Positions 34,135 through 45,290 of a stretch of 64,000 nt of DNA are shown piece by piece. The notes under the pieces were generated by a model. It saw only the letters and a program-made list of their open reading frames with translations, did not search any database and was not told the origin of the DNA. Location of the stretch: NCBI GenBank assembly GCA_039583875.1, contig CM077167.1:151607010-151671009 (forward strand). The letters are read 5' to 3'. Origin of the DNA: Platanthera guangdongensis. Taxonomy: Eukaryota > Streptophyta > Magnoliopsida > Asparagales > Orchidaceae. The position numbers and the translations under genes are program-made. Each line of letters opens with the position of its first letter. The stretch's first letter is position 1.

Positions 34135-36163
34135 TGTAACACCCCCTATCTGTCACATAGCATATAGCAGTAGGTCCGGCCGGGTCCTGACGACATATAC
34201 TCTAGACAGACCGGGTGGTTACTCAATGGAAACCATCCAACCAATCCAACGTCCTACACAGAGTCATTCTAGCAGAAGCAATTAAAAGTTGCTTTAATAA
34301 AGAACCCAACAATAGCATGAATGTCCACTAAGTAAGCCACGGAATTAACGTACAAATACACAAGTACTGGCCTTATGGCCTTACAATTTCTTTCCTCAAA
34401 TTACATGTTTTCCAAACCACGGCACGCAGGCCGGTCATACATGAATAAAACAGGTAAACACACCAATTAGGCCTTCGAGGGCTGGCTCAGCAATTTGGGC
34501 TTTGGCCCGCTATTTACCGCTCGGCTCTGCAGCACCTGCAAGCACAATCTACTGCAACGGTGGCAAACCAAGGCAACGGTCAGCAATGCTGACCAAATTA
34601 TAACGATCCCGCCCCCAAACTTGGGGAGGCGATGCTCCTCCCGTACACTTTATTAGCATAATCAAGTAGTAATGTAACAACACTACAACATAGGCGTAGG
34701 CACGCACGACCACACACCCCGTGCACTCAGGGCACATTCTCGGTGAACCGGTCAATGTCACGTCAATTTAAGCCATATACACCCCGGTCTCACCACCGCC
34801 ACTTTGACGGCCAAACAATGAGCATTTTGTCTTCCTGGCATGGGTCATGTCAATTTAAGCCATAGACAGCCGAAGACCCTCATCTATGATAACGGCTCCA
34901 ACCGAACGTCATAGAATGGGTACGGTTCCGTCTAACCCGTGCTCACATCACAACGACAATTTAAGCCATATGCGCGGGTCAAACTTCTCCCGAGTCCCAT
35001 TTCCGTCACACACTTCACATAACCCGGTTATGTTGAAGTTAGCTCCCAGACCACCAAGTTAGCAGAACCACAAATCTGCCCAGTTTTTCGGGTTTACCTT
35101 GGAGATAATCCCCAAGGCTCCCTGTTGCAATCTACCCCGTAGAAAACCCGAAAAACAAACATTCGCACGGAGTCTTCTCCGGCCATTTATGCAATGCAAC
35201 ATCACCAATCCAGACCAACTTGTCCGGGTAGGCTTCACACATCATGCCTATATCCGTTCTCGATTACGAACTCTACATGTACACATCGAGGACTATTCAT
35301 GTCTACTCGAAGGAACGCCTCAACTCACAGCAAACTCGCGAGAGCGTGCTTCCTATGCAAGGGAAAAGAAGAGTTTCACATGCTCAAGTAGAGAATCGAT
35401 ACCCTAGCATTCTTTCTTGGGGCCATGGAAAAGTATGCGGATGAAAAGCACCGCCCACTCCTTGCCTCCGTAGATCCGAAGTTGGTTCGCGATTTGGATC
35501 TCCGAAGCTCCGCCAGTGACCGGATCTAGACTTATTCTTCCTCGTTGCTCTCCCCTCTCTCTAGAACTTAGATAGAGAACCAGCGAATAAAAGATGAGGG
35601 TTTTGAAACCCTACACTTGGGTATATCCCAATAGGAATAACGTACAGCCATCGGATCACAACCTAAAGAAATGTACGACTACGATCCGTGTCTGACCGGG
35701 AAAAACTGGGCCGAGCACCGCATGGTTCACAAACTGGAGAAGAACACGTCTGCGACAAACTCAAACTGTGTCGGGACATTTAGTCGAGACCCTGTCAAGA
35801 CCCCTATGTCGACACTCTGTGTCGACACGCTGTGTCAACACTCTGATTTGACACAGCACAACCTGTGTCGACGCTCTGTGTGGACATCCTGTATGGACAC
35901 CCTGTGTCGACACCCTGTGTCGACACCCTGTGTCGACACCCTGTGTCGACACCCTGTGTCGACACCCTGTGTCGACACAGCACAGCCTGGCTGTGTCGAC
36001 ACAGAAGGCCATGTGTCGACATAGCAGACTGTGTCAAACACACCACAACTCGCCAAGGACACGGCCTATGACATGCCCATGTCCCAGGCCGTGTGACCCC
36101 TGCCAAATTCCAAACTTGGCTCAAAACGCCTCCCGTCTCTCTTTTGAGTTTCGGGGCGTTACA
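34135..36163 (-). repeat. 5' LTR of Tekay (2029 bp)
   Basis: TGTAACACCCCCTATCTG to GGCGTTACA on the plus strand. It differs from the 3' LTR by scattered substitutions and by having only a short GTGTCGACAC array (35809-36030, six perfect 13-bp units in the core). A perfect CGGTA follows at 36164. Confidence 0.93.
35809..36030. repeat. short GTGTCGACAC array in the 5' LTR of Tekay
   Basis: CTGTGTCGACACC repeats, six perfect in the centre (about 35899-35978), flanked by decayed copies. The 20-bp unit that is amplified in the other LTR is absent here. Confidence 0.9.
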
Positions 36164-36562
36164 CGGTACCGAAGCTATCATCCCGATCGACATCGGCGTT
36201 CCAAGCCCCCGGGTCTCCAACTTCAGCCTCCAGACGAACGACGACGCTCTCCGAGACAATCTAGATTTGATTTCCGAGATCTCTAAAGAAGCCGCTCTCC
36301 GTATTGCAGCCTACCAGCAGCACACAGCTTGCTATACAACCGCAAGGTGAAGCCCCGACCGATCAACGTAGGAGACTTGGTCCTCTGCACTCTGGAAGCG
36401 TCTGGGAAAGGAACGCATGGCGACAAGCTATCTCCAACCCGGGACGACCCCTTCATCATCACGGCTATGGTTAAACCAGGGACATATAGGCTACACATCG
36501 CCGAAGGAAAGACTCTTCCCCGCACTTGGAATGCGCAAAACTTGCACCGATTTTATCAATGA
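36164..36562 (+). pseudogene. Tat-2 integrase C-terminal part
   Basis: It continues the integrase after Tekay: TEAIIPIDIGVPSPRVSNF, then NVGDLVLCTLEASGKG, VKPGTYRLHIAEGKTLP and TWNAQNLHRFYQ with TGA at 36560. A frame change occurs near 36325, where AAYQQ is followed by YNRKVKPR in another frame. The strand and motif order match the part ending at 26791. Confidence 0.9.
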
Positions 36563-36712
36563 TTTCCTGCTTTATGTTTTTCTGATTGTGTACCATATTT
36601 TGTAACAAAAGACATTATGATGTGTGTGAGCCATGGGCCTGGTCCCGCGCAAGTTATCTTTATTCAAGTGTTATACTATGTTTTTGCAAATCTTGTATAT
36701 TCAAATATTAAG

Positions 36713-37500
36713 GGTGACGCTCTCAAACCCCGTAGGGGCCTGCCCCCTCACGAAGAAGCCGCAGTAGCCCTCGTGCAAACTAAGCCACGAGACTGACTTG
36801 TCCAACCCCGTGGGGGCTTGCCCCCCCCCCCTCACGAGGAAGCCGCGAGCAGCCCTCGTGCAAACTAAGCGGCGAACCTGACTCATGCAACCCCGTGGGG
36901 GCCTGCCCCACTCACGAAGAAGCCGCGAGCAACCATCGTGCAAACTAAGCATCGAGGCTGACTCATGCGACCCCGTGGGGGCCTACCCCGCCTCACGAAG
37001 AAGTCGCGAGTAGCCCTCATGCAAACTAAGCCGCAAGCTTGACTCGTGCAACCCCGTGGGGGCCTTCCCCCTCATGAAGAAGTCGCGAACAGCCCTCATG
37101 CAAACTAAGCCGCGAGCCTGACTCGTGTAACCTCGTGGGGGCTTGCCCCCCTCAAAAAGAAGCTGCGAGCAGCCCTCATGCAAACTAAGCCACGAGCCTG
37201 ACTCGTGCAACCCCGTGGGGGTCTGCCCCCCTCACGAAGAAGCCGCGAGCAACACTCGTAAAAACTAAGTCGTGAGCCTGATTCATGCAACCCTGTGGGT
37301 GCCTGCCCCCTCACGAAGAAGTTGGGAGCAGCCCTCATTCAAACTAAGCTGCGAGCCTGACTCGTGCAACCCCGTGGAGGCCTGCCCCCTCATGAAGAAG
37401 CTGCGAGTAGCCCTCGTGCAAACTAAGCCGCGAGCAGCCCTCGTGCAGAATAAGCCGCGAGCCTGACTCGTGCAACCTCGCAAGGGCCTACCCCCCTTTC
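36713..37500. repeat. tandem array, about 10 units of about 80 bp, in Tat-2
   Basis: The unit contains CCTGACTCGTGCAACCCCGT, GGGGGCCTGCCCCCTCACGA, AGAAGCCGCGAGCAGCCCTC and GTGCAAACTAAGCCGCGAG. Copies vary by 1-6 bases and decay towards 37620. It lies between integrase and the antisense gene, the same place as the 86-bp array of Tat-1, but the unit sequences are unrelated by eye. Confidence 0.9.
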
Positions 37501-37798
37501 GCGAAAAATCCGCGGACCTGAGCCATGCAACCTAAGCTGTGAGCCTGACTCGTGCAAATTAAGTCATGGACCTGATCCTTGCAAACAAAGCTGCGGACCT
37601 AGGCAGTGCAAACAGAACCACAGACCAGAGCCGTGCAAACGAAATAGCTAAGATGACGTAAAAAATAATGTCATACAAAGTAGCTGGAATGATACAAAAA
37701 GGGTGATCAGAGCCTAAGGACAATGACAACAATAACAAATACTGAACAAAAAAGTAAAATACAATACGACTAGCGAGACAACTAAATGTGAATGAGGC

Positions 37799-39627
37799 TA
37801 CTACTCATCATCTGAGTTGGAACGCTCGTCTTCTGAAACATTTGCAAAGCTGAGGCCGGATGTGCCAAATCCCAAGCTCTTGCTAACTGGGCGGAGGGCC
37901 TTCGAGACACCACATCGGAGCGCTAGCTCACAAACATCGTCCATCTGGGGTTCTACCTCCTTGGACCAGATCTCGTCACGAACGTCCTCTACAATCAAAC
38001 AACGGTCTCGCATGTAGTCCAATGATTCCAAGTATTCTGCAAGTCCCGCATCTTTCAACTCCGACAAGTGACTATCAGAACACAACATCTCCACTTGGGC
38101 CTTTGTCGCCCGTAGTTGAGTCTCAAATCTGGTGGCTTCCTCCCGTGCCGCCTGCAGCTAGGTCTTCAAGCCTGAAGTCTCCTCCTTCGAGTGCATCAAC
38201 ATCTGGGTGGTCCTCTTCACCAGGGTTTTCTCCACCTCCAAGGCTGCACGTGCATCCTCTAGCTCAAATTTCAGCGCCGACCCGGTCCGGCAGAACCGGG
38301 CAATGTCCCGATCATGTTCCTCCTTCAAGGAGGCAAGCGAGCTCGACGTCAATCAGAGCTTCTCCTGAAGAGCAAGATACCTTTCTTTCAAACTCACATA
38401 ATGGTCAATCCATGTTGCTGCAATCTAGGTCCGAGTCTCTATCTGCACAAGAAAAAAGCCAAGGTTAGCACCAAATAATGAAAAAAAGAGGAAAAGATTC
38501 TTCACAACGGGTGAAGGCACTCACCGCATCGATCATTGCCCTCAAGGAAGAGGACATCTGAGGGGCCGCAGCCCACGAGGGCGCTTGAGGAACTTGGGAT
38601 GCGAGAATCTGCACCTTGGGGGTCGACTCAGGACAGGCTTCAAAAGGAGCCACCGCTGTATCATGGTCGCCAAAAGGGGACGCAACAGCTTTCCTCTTTC
38701 GACACCCTCCTTGAGAAGTCCCAACAATCTAAAATTCATACAAAGAGATACCACACCGCAGCAGGTGCTTCTCCTCCACATTGACGAAGATATTAAAGAG
38801 ACGGTTGGCTAGTTCACGGGGCTCTGAAAACCCAAGCACCGCTGAAAATTCTCATTTCTTCCCCCTCACGCGACGACATCGGTCTGGCAGTGTGTCCCAC
38901 GCCTTGGGAAGGCCCCAAAAATTCCTAACATACCCAAACAGAGTGTTCCCATGTCGACGATCTTTTCGAGCCTCAAACTCCAACCAACTTTTGTTGTTAT
39001 GAACCTCCACCCGCTCGCCGCCGTCAGAGCGAACATCACACCAATCTCGAAATTGGTCCAAGGAAAGTCTTTCTCCATGCTCGCGAAAGAAGGAAACTAA
39101 GCCCATAATTCGGACAATTCCAACTGCGACAAACTGGAAAATTGGCACCCCGTAGAACTTTAAGATCTCGATCACGTCCTCACATGGGGGAAAGCAGAAG
39201 CCGGACCTCAGGGAAACTTCACAAATCGTCAACCAGCCATGTGGGGGATTCTGGACGCGCTCATGACAATGTGGGATCCTCACCTCCAAATTAGCAGGAA
39301 GCCCATATTTCTTCCTCCAAATTTCCACATTGTCTTCAGTTAAAGAGGAGCGCAGGCGCATCGGACTAGAAGCGTGCTTCGGGACCTGTACAACACAATG
39401 GTGGAAGGGTCAGGTTTGCCTAAAGAATGAAGGATTGGGGTCACGCGTCAAAGCACATGCATCCTAAACCATGTGGAAAACAAGTGCTCTCCCACATACA
39501 GGAGCGCGCCCGATCGAAGAGGAAGACAGCCTTCACACACTCGCGCGCACGCAGGCCTGATGCGCGCAGCCTGGGCACGCACGGCATGCCGCGCGCGCGC
39601 GGCCTGGGGCGCGCGTGGCCAGCCCGG
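37799..39627 (-). pseudogene. antisense gene of Tat-2, main part (PF04195-like plus coiled coil)
   Basis: This gene runs against Tat-2's gag-pol. An exon from 39385 (after TTGTACAG) encodes WRKKYGLPANLEVRIP, RSGFCFPPCEDVIEILKFYG and VRIMGLVSFFREHGERL, which resembles the 'putative gypsy type transposon' domain (PF04195) found in Tat antisense ORFs. Coding continues to 38525. An 82-base GT-AG intron follows, then a coiled coil (SLASLKEEHDRDIARF, then LEDARAALEVEKTLVKRT), then an acidic tail SEDERSNSDDE with the stop at 37799. Stops near 38158 and 38330-38425 break it. From 39386 to 39627 the sequence is GC-rich and probably intronic. The role is unknown; the family has no proven function that I can name. 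Athila-1 cuts it at 39628. Confidence 0.7.
38443..38524 (-). other. 82-base intron in the Tat-2 antisense gene
   Basis: On the minus strand it begins GTGAGTGCC and ends CTTGTGCAG after a TTTTTTC-rich tract. The flanking frames join without shift (MIDA then IETRT). A splice signal in this orientation only makes sense if the antisense strand is transcribed. Confidence 0.75.
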
Positions 39628-41458
39628 TGATTTGAAATCACTATCAACCCGAAAAGGTAAGTGTACCTATCGAATTGTAGTACCAAGGTCGTATTAAATC
39701 TCGAGGCTGTCAACTACTCTTTCTCACGCTTCCATTATTATCCTACCGAAAGAAAGTGGGTTTTGAGAAATTTTTTTCGGAGAAAAACTAAAGATAATTT
39801 TTAGACGGAAAACTTATAATAAAAAGTTAGCATTCAATCGAAGATTCACCATGAAACGATATGAGGGAGATAAAAAGTATAGTTTTAAGCTTGCAAATCA
39901 AACTCGACCGTGACGGATCCGATATTAGGAAATAATCTCACTGGAGCATTAAATCCCCTGACTTATAGACGTTTTTATCGAAATCTCTTTCAAGTCAAAA
40001 AGGCCTAAAGCCGCATTATCGAGGTGACTCGCACTATTGGATTTGACTCCAATCCGGAAGATTTACGTCATCCTATCTCTAGGGTTGCGTGCAACTCCTT
40101 CCTTCTTTGAGTGATCTTTCAAATCAACGAGCCTCTTGACTTCTATGAAATGAGAACAAATTGGCTACTACCGTATACCGAAAATACGGAGTCGACACGA
40201 TCAAATGCTAAGGGAAATTACCTACTCATAGTGGAGGAAGAAAACAAAATAAGATGAAGAGAAAATATTTTCATTGCTTGCAAAAAGGAAGAGGATTACA
40301 CAATAACAAAAAAACAAGACTATATTAAACTACTAAAACAAAAATTACAATAATGGAAAAAACTACAACAATAGGTAAAATAAAAACAACTCACAAGCAC
40401 TCTCAAAACTTCAACTCAACACTCAAATTCAAACTTGGATTCTAAATTTTCTTCCCTTGGATCTCTCTTTCATGCTTGAGGGATGGGGTCTTTATATAGG
40501 AGAGGGAGAAGTTTCTAGAATGAAATAAAGATGCAGGGACAAGGGGGGTGGCCGACCATGGCATGGAGAGAGGATGCATGCATGATATTAAATGAGGTGG
40601 AGAGAGGGAGTGGCTACATGCATGCATATACCTTGTCATTTTGGAAAATAGAAAAAGAACAAAATAAAATATAAGAGGTGGAGGGTGTATGGGTTTAAAT
40701 GAGAATGAGAGAGAGGAGAAAAGAGGGGTGAATGAGAAATAAATAAGAGAGAAGGAGTGTGTGGGGAGATGCATAAGGAATAAAGAAGAGAAGAAAACAA
40801 TAAAGGGGAGAGAGAGAGAATGGTCAGCCATGCTTGAAGGGAGACTTGGGCTGCACTTGAAGGGGGCCGGACTGCTCTTTGTGGGTTGCATCTTGAAGTG
40901 GGGAGGAGGTTGGGCTGTACCATTGGAGAGGGTCGGGCTGCTTGCTTGAAGTGGGGAGGAGGCCGGGCTGTACCATAGGAGAGGGCTGGGCTGCTTTCTT
41001 GAAGTGGGCTGCTCGGGTTTCACTTGAAGGAGAAGCATGGGCTGCACCATGTGGGCTTTCTTATAGGCTCGGGTAGGGTGTAGAGGGGCTGCATGGTTGC
41101 TTGGGATGCATGGTTGCATCATGTGGGCTGCATTTGCTATAATGTGGGCTGTTTTGGTGGTAGAGGGATGGACTTGGGCTGCACCTACAAAAGAAATATA
41201 AAACATACATTAGTTATGTTAATAACAAAAATAAGGTAACATAAGAATAACAAAAACGCAAAAACATGAAATGACAAAACAACAAACAAATAAAACACAA
41301 CATGCAACATAACAAACAAAAAAAAAAGAAATAAAATATCAAAACATATTATAAAAAAATACAACATAGCATACAAAAAAATAAATAAAAATAGTACCTA
41401 AACCTAGGAAATTTTAAACTAAATAAACCCAAACAGTGATGACTAAAAGTAGTCATCA
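39628..41458 (-). repeat. 3' LTR of Athila-1 (1831 bp)
   Basis: TGATTTGAAATC to AGTAGTCATCA on the plus strand. TATATAAAGACCCC on the minus strand at about 40490 is the TATA box. It lacks a 91-base segment present in the other LTR and lacks the hAT element. The open frame over 40442-41206 lies across promoter and leader and is not a conserved gene. Confidence 0.9.
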
Positions 41459-41471
41459 AATTCCCTCATGC
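41459..41471 (-). other. polypurine tract of Athila-1
   Basis: On the minus strand GCATGAGGGAATT immediately precedes the TGATGACTAC start of the 3' LTR. Confidence 0.75.
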
Positions 41472-43399
41472 TAGAGCTTTTGCTTGCCCTCAAGCAAATA
41501 AACATTAAAGAACTAGGGAAAGAAAACAAAGTAGTTTTAGGTTGCATAATTAAGAAAAACAAAACATGAAAAATTAAACTATAATAATTCCTATGTTAAC
41601 AACTAGTGGGTTGAGAAGTGCACAATAGAAAATTTGAAAGAGGAGACCTAGAAATATCATTAGAACATAGAGAAGAATTACAAATTTCAAAATTCCTAAA
41701 ACAAGGCATCCAAAATTAATGAAAATAAGATAAACAAAAATAGAAGTTCTAAATAAACGGCGCATTAACGAACTACTAGGTTTCTAGATAAAAATTTACC
41801 CTAAAACACCTCAAGGTAACCTCCAAAGAAATTCATCAATGATGGTGGCCATAGGCTTGTCCGTTCACAGTCTCTCAACTACGCGAATTTACGTTCTAAA
41901 GAATAATAGGACTTCTAATAGGTGTTAAAACTTAACTTAGGTAAATGATTAGTAAATGAAAACAAGGATAAACATGAGGGCTTAAACACTAAACCAAGGT
42001 TGAGCTTAAAAAATTAACATAAAAACATGAAGAGAAATGATAATTACTTGAAACAATCAAAAGGCCATAAAAAGTTTTTACTTTAATAAATTGGCCGCAA
42101 ATAAACTTCATTTTTCTTTTTTTTTTCCTTTTCTTTTTTTTTTCGCATTCTTTTTTTTGATTTGATAACATTTTGATAATAACATTTGTTTTTCATAAAA
42201 GAGAGCTCCAAAAGTAGGCTTTAAAATTTTCCTTTCATTTCAAAGATAATACCCCCTCACAAAATGATTTTTAAGCTCAAAGTTTTATTGTGAAAATAGG
42301 AAAGACATTTTGGCTTTGGAGCAAATAATGAAATAAAAGGTGGAGCTAAATCAAATAAACATGGAAAAGGCCCAAAATTGTTTTGCAATGGTAAATTTTT
42401 TTTTGGTGGGCAAGAAAAGCTCAAACGAGTCAAAGGGTGGCCTAAATCATTTCTAAAGTACGTAAAAACGACGCACATGCTTCGAGAGTAGCTAGGGACA
42501 AGTTCTAGACACCAAGAAAGACTACCCCACAAATGAAAAAGAGCTAATATTACATAACAACCATTCGTATGTAACTAACCGAATAAGAAGAGAAACTACA
42601 AATTGCTAACCTAAAATGAGAAAATAGATGCCTATATTTAAGAACTAGAAACTAGTAAAACTAAGCTATGTTAAATTGGTAGGTTTAGCAGACCTTTTCA
42701 AAGAAATCTATCTAGAACTACAAAACCGCATGGGCCTACACATCACTAGAAGAAACATAAAAATAAAGATGAAAATAATTTTCGATTTTGTTTTTCAAAA
42801 ATATTTTAGCAATTGTTTTTTTGGATTTTTGGAATTTGTTGTAAAATTTTGGGTTTTGCATTTTATAATGTTGTTGAAGTTTTGATGAAGTTAAATAAAA
42901 ATAATAATACTACTAAAAGGCTCCAAAAGACTATACTAATTTTCGATTTTGTTTTAAAGCATTTTTTAGGAAAGAAGAAAAAAGAAAGAAACTAAACCCT
43001 CCTCCATGCTTAAAATTTTCATTGTCCTCAATGAAGGAGAAACAAAAATGAGAAAGAGCAGAAAATGCTTAAAAAATGCAGTGAAGGAAAAATAAAAAGA
43101 ACATGACTTCCCCGGGTTTGTGAGATGAAGGCGGATGTCGCTCCCCCATGATTGATTTTTAGTGCACTTGATCATTAGCAGGTTTGATTTGATCCATCTT
43201 GATATCAGCAATGTTTGAGCGGCGATCACGAACTTGTACTTGAGCAGCCGTCGGGAGGATGAGCGAAGTACAAAGAAAACAGAAAAAGAATAGTCTTGGG
43301 CAGGACTCCCAAGAATGTTCTTTATTTTACAATATAAAGATTGTCCGAATAATAATAAAAGTCTTATAATAAGAAGAAGTCCAAAAAAATAAAAAAAAA
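41472..43399. other. AT-rich 3' region of Athila-1, no gene recognised
   Basis: Almost 2 kb between the integrase tail and the purine tract, rich in A and T runs (TTTTTTTTTT at 42118, 42133). In intact Athila elements an env-like ORF can lie here; I see no frame longer than about 90 codons and none with a recognisable motif. Confidence 0.6.
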
Positions 43400-43717
43400 G
43401 TTTCACATCAGGATAAATATTTAAGAGTTCGACACGAAATTCTCCTTTGCAGGAGACACAATCATTATAAAAATAACGTTTCAGTTTATGACCTTTAACT
43501 TTAAAATCACCCTTATCCATGTGCGAGAGCATCACAGTTCCATCAGAATAAACTTCCTTGACCTTAAACGGTCCAGTCCATCGAGATTTAATGTGTCCGA
43601 AGAAAATACGTAAGCGTGAATTAAAAAGAAGAACTTAATCGCAAGGTTTAAAAATTTTATGGTGGCCCAAGTTCTTATCGTGATCGACTTTCGTTTCAGG
43701 GTCGGGATATTTATCAT
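43400..43717 (-). pseudogene. Athila-1 integrase tail
   Basis: The minus strand reads HDKNLGHHKIF, LLFNSRLRIFFGHIKSRWTG and FKVKGHKLKRYFYNDCVS, the C-terminal signature of Athila integrase (LLFNSRLRLF, then KSRW-GPF). It follows only about 100 codons after protease, so reverse transcriptase, RNase H and the integrase core are deleted in between. There is a stop inside the KPCD-VLLF step. Confidence 0.85.
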
Positions 43718-43726
43718 ATGAATTTG

Positions 43727-44415
43727 TCAGATTTTTTTCTTTTTCAAAATGATATTTTCAAGATTCTTTTGTCTAAAAACAGTTTCATTTTCAAAATTCC
43801 TTTCCATGGACATAACCGTATTTTCAAAAATATTTGTAGAAAGTTCAGAAAAAGAAGACGAAAAATCATTTGGAGAAATATAGGAGTCTTCTTTTAATTC
43901 ATCAATAAAAAACAAGAGTCGTCATTTTGCAAAGAATTTCTCATATATTGATTAATATCAAAAGTAACCTCTTCATCTCCCACACGTAGAGAAAGTCTTC
44001 TGTCACTCACATTTATGATTACTCGAGCGGTGGCTAGGAAGGGACAACCAAGGATAATAGGGACCTCGACGTCCTCTTCAATATCGAGAATGACAAAATC
44101 CACCGGGAAGATGAATTTGTTGACCATTACTAGCACGTCCTCAACAATACCTAACAGATATTTGATCGACCTATCGGATAACTGGATACTCATTCTTGTA
44201 GGGCTAAGAGTGCTCACTCCTAGCTTCTTGAATAATGACAAACACATCAAGTTGATGCTCGCACCTAGATCCGCTAGCGCATGTTTTATATAAAGATCAC
44301 CAAAAATGCAAGGAATTGAAAAACTACCCGGATCGTTTATTTTTTTAGGCAAGTTAGAGTTTTTAACGACCACCGAGCACTCTTCATTTAACGTTACATG
44401 AGAAAGATTTTCCAA
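43727..44415 (-). pseudogene. Athila-1 aspartic protease and linker
   Basis: A 173-codon frame (44415-43894) holds FSIPCIFGDLYIKHALADLG, then ASINLMCLSLFKKLGV, and VPIILGCPFLATARVIIN. The Athila motif CDLGASINLMP appears here as ADLGASINLMC, so the Asp of the active site is kept. After the stop the pol linker continues as FFIDELKEDSYI in 43915-43727. It belongs with gag upstream and the integrase tail downstream. Confidence 0.87.
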
Positions 44416-44449
44416 TTTCTTTTTTATTCATTATTAAATCCTTGAGATA

Positions 44450-44864
44450 TTTGGCGTATTTCAGCATTTGGCTAATGGCTTCGTGAAATGGCAAATTTAT
44501 ATGAATTTATTTAAACATTTCAAGAAAGCGTGAATATTGATCATCTAATTTTTCCTTCCTAAGCCTAGCCCGATAAGGAGGTGGCGGAAATTCCTTTATA
44601 ATTTCCGGAGCATCATTTTGAAAATCGTTAACTTCTTTTTCAAAAATATACTTTTCTTTTTCAAAATTAGATTTGTCTTTTTCTTTTTCAAAAAATTTAT
44701 CATTTGATTCCGTAACGATAATATTTTCAGCAATAGGAGACACAATCACCTCTGGCTCTTCCCTTGTGGTGGGCTCATTAATAAGTTTACCGCTCCGAAG
44801 GGAAATTGCATTCACGTGCTCCCTTGGGTTAGGTTCAGTGTTTGAGAGAAAAGCCCCGGGTTGC
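44450..44864 (-). pseudogene. Athila-1 gag C-terminal part
   Basis: The minus strand reads GAFLSNTEPNPREHVNAISL, then RSGK, the conserved Athila gag motif, followed by an FEKEK-rich charged linker and EIIKEFPPPPYRARLRKEK. It continues from the piece at 53705 onwards once Copia B is removed. Confidence 0.88.
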
Positions 44865-45085
44865 TGTTGGGTATTGTATCCACAACGTACCTGATTTGAA
44901 GAAGCCCCTGGACAAGCTAAGGTAAATAGACAATGTATTTGACAAAATATTTCAAGTTGTGCTTGCAGTTTTTCCACGCTAAGTGCACACCAATGTCAGG
45001 GTGCAGTAGGTCAATATACACGGGTCTGCACGACGTAATCCCTCATTGAGCAGATCAGTGTGTTGGCCTACGTGTACTCTCTCTA

Positions 45086-45123
45086 TTTGATTCCGTAACG
45101 ATAATATTTTCAACAATAGGAGA
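45086..45123 (+). other. 38-base filler copied from neighbouring Athila gag
   Basis: TTGATTCCGTAACGATAATA and the bases after it match Athila-1 at 44703-44741 with a single mismatch, in the same orientation. The 3' LTR has 155 unrelated bases at this point (52389-52543). Confidence 0.9.
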
Positions 45124-45125
45124 TC

Positions 45126-45290
45126 ACTGGCTGATTCTCGCCGGCTAAATCAGCGTGCAATCAAGGCAAATTCGACGAGACTCCCTTTGTGATTCTCGAC
45201 GCATCGTCGAGAATCCCTTTGTGATTCTCGCCGAATCGCCGAGAATCACCCTTGATTCTCGACGATTCGACGAGAATCACAGGTGATTCT
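45126..45290 (+). repeat. GATTCTCG(A/C)CGA palindromic repeats in Copia B U3
   Basis: Alternating GATTCTCGCCGA, TCGTCGAGAATC, ATTCTCGACG and TTCGACGAGAATC: about eight sense and antisense half-sites in 165 bases. The 3' LTR copy (52497-52710) has a longer series. Confidence 0.85.

Larger units (their letters stand above)
26792..36163 (-). mobile_element. Tekay-type chromovirus (Ty3/gypsy), minus strand, full length but decayed
   Basis: LTRs at 26792-29242 and 34135-36163 begin TGTAACACCCCCTAT and end GTTACA, and are flanked by a perfect 5-bp duplication, CGGTA. On the minus strand the order is 5' LTR, tRNA-Met primer site, gag with CCHC knuckle, protease, reverse transcriptase, RNase H, integrase with a chromodomain-like end, purine tract and 3' LTR. 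This order and the C-terminal chromodomain-like segment fit the Tekay/Del chromoviruses. Confidence 0.92.

Noticed and set aside
36700..37483. Minus-strand repeat protein of 66-83 residue open pieces
   Set aside because: They are frames through the 80-bp tandem array, with phase changes between units and no upstream gene.
40442..41206. 254-codon frame (FVGAAQVHPSTTKT start) in the Athila-1 LTR, with a shorter copy in the other LTR
   Set aside because: It spans the TATA box and leader, is low in complexity, and is disrupted in the second LTR; no conserved domain.
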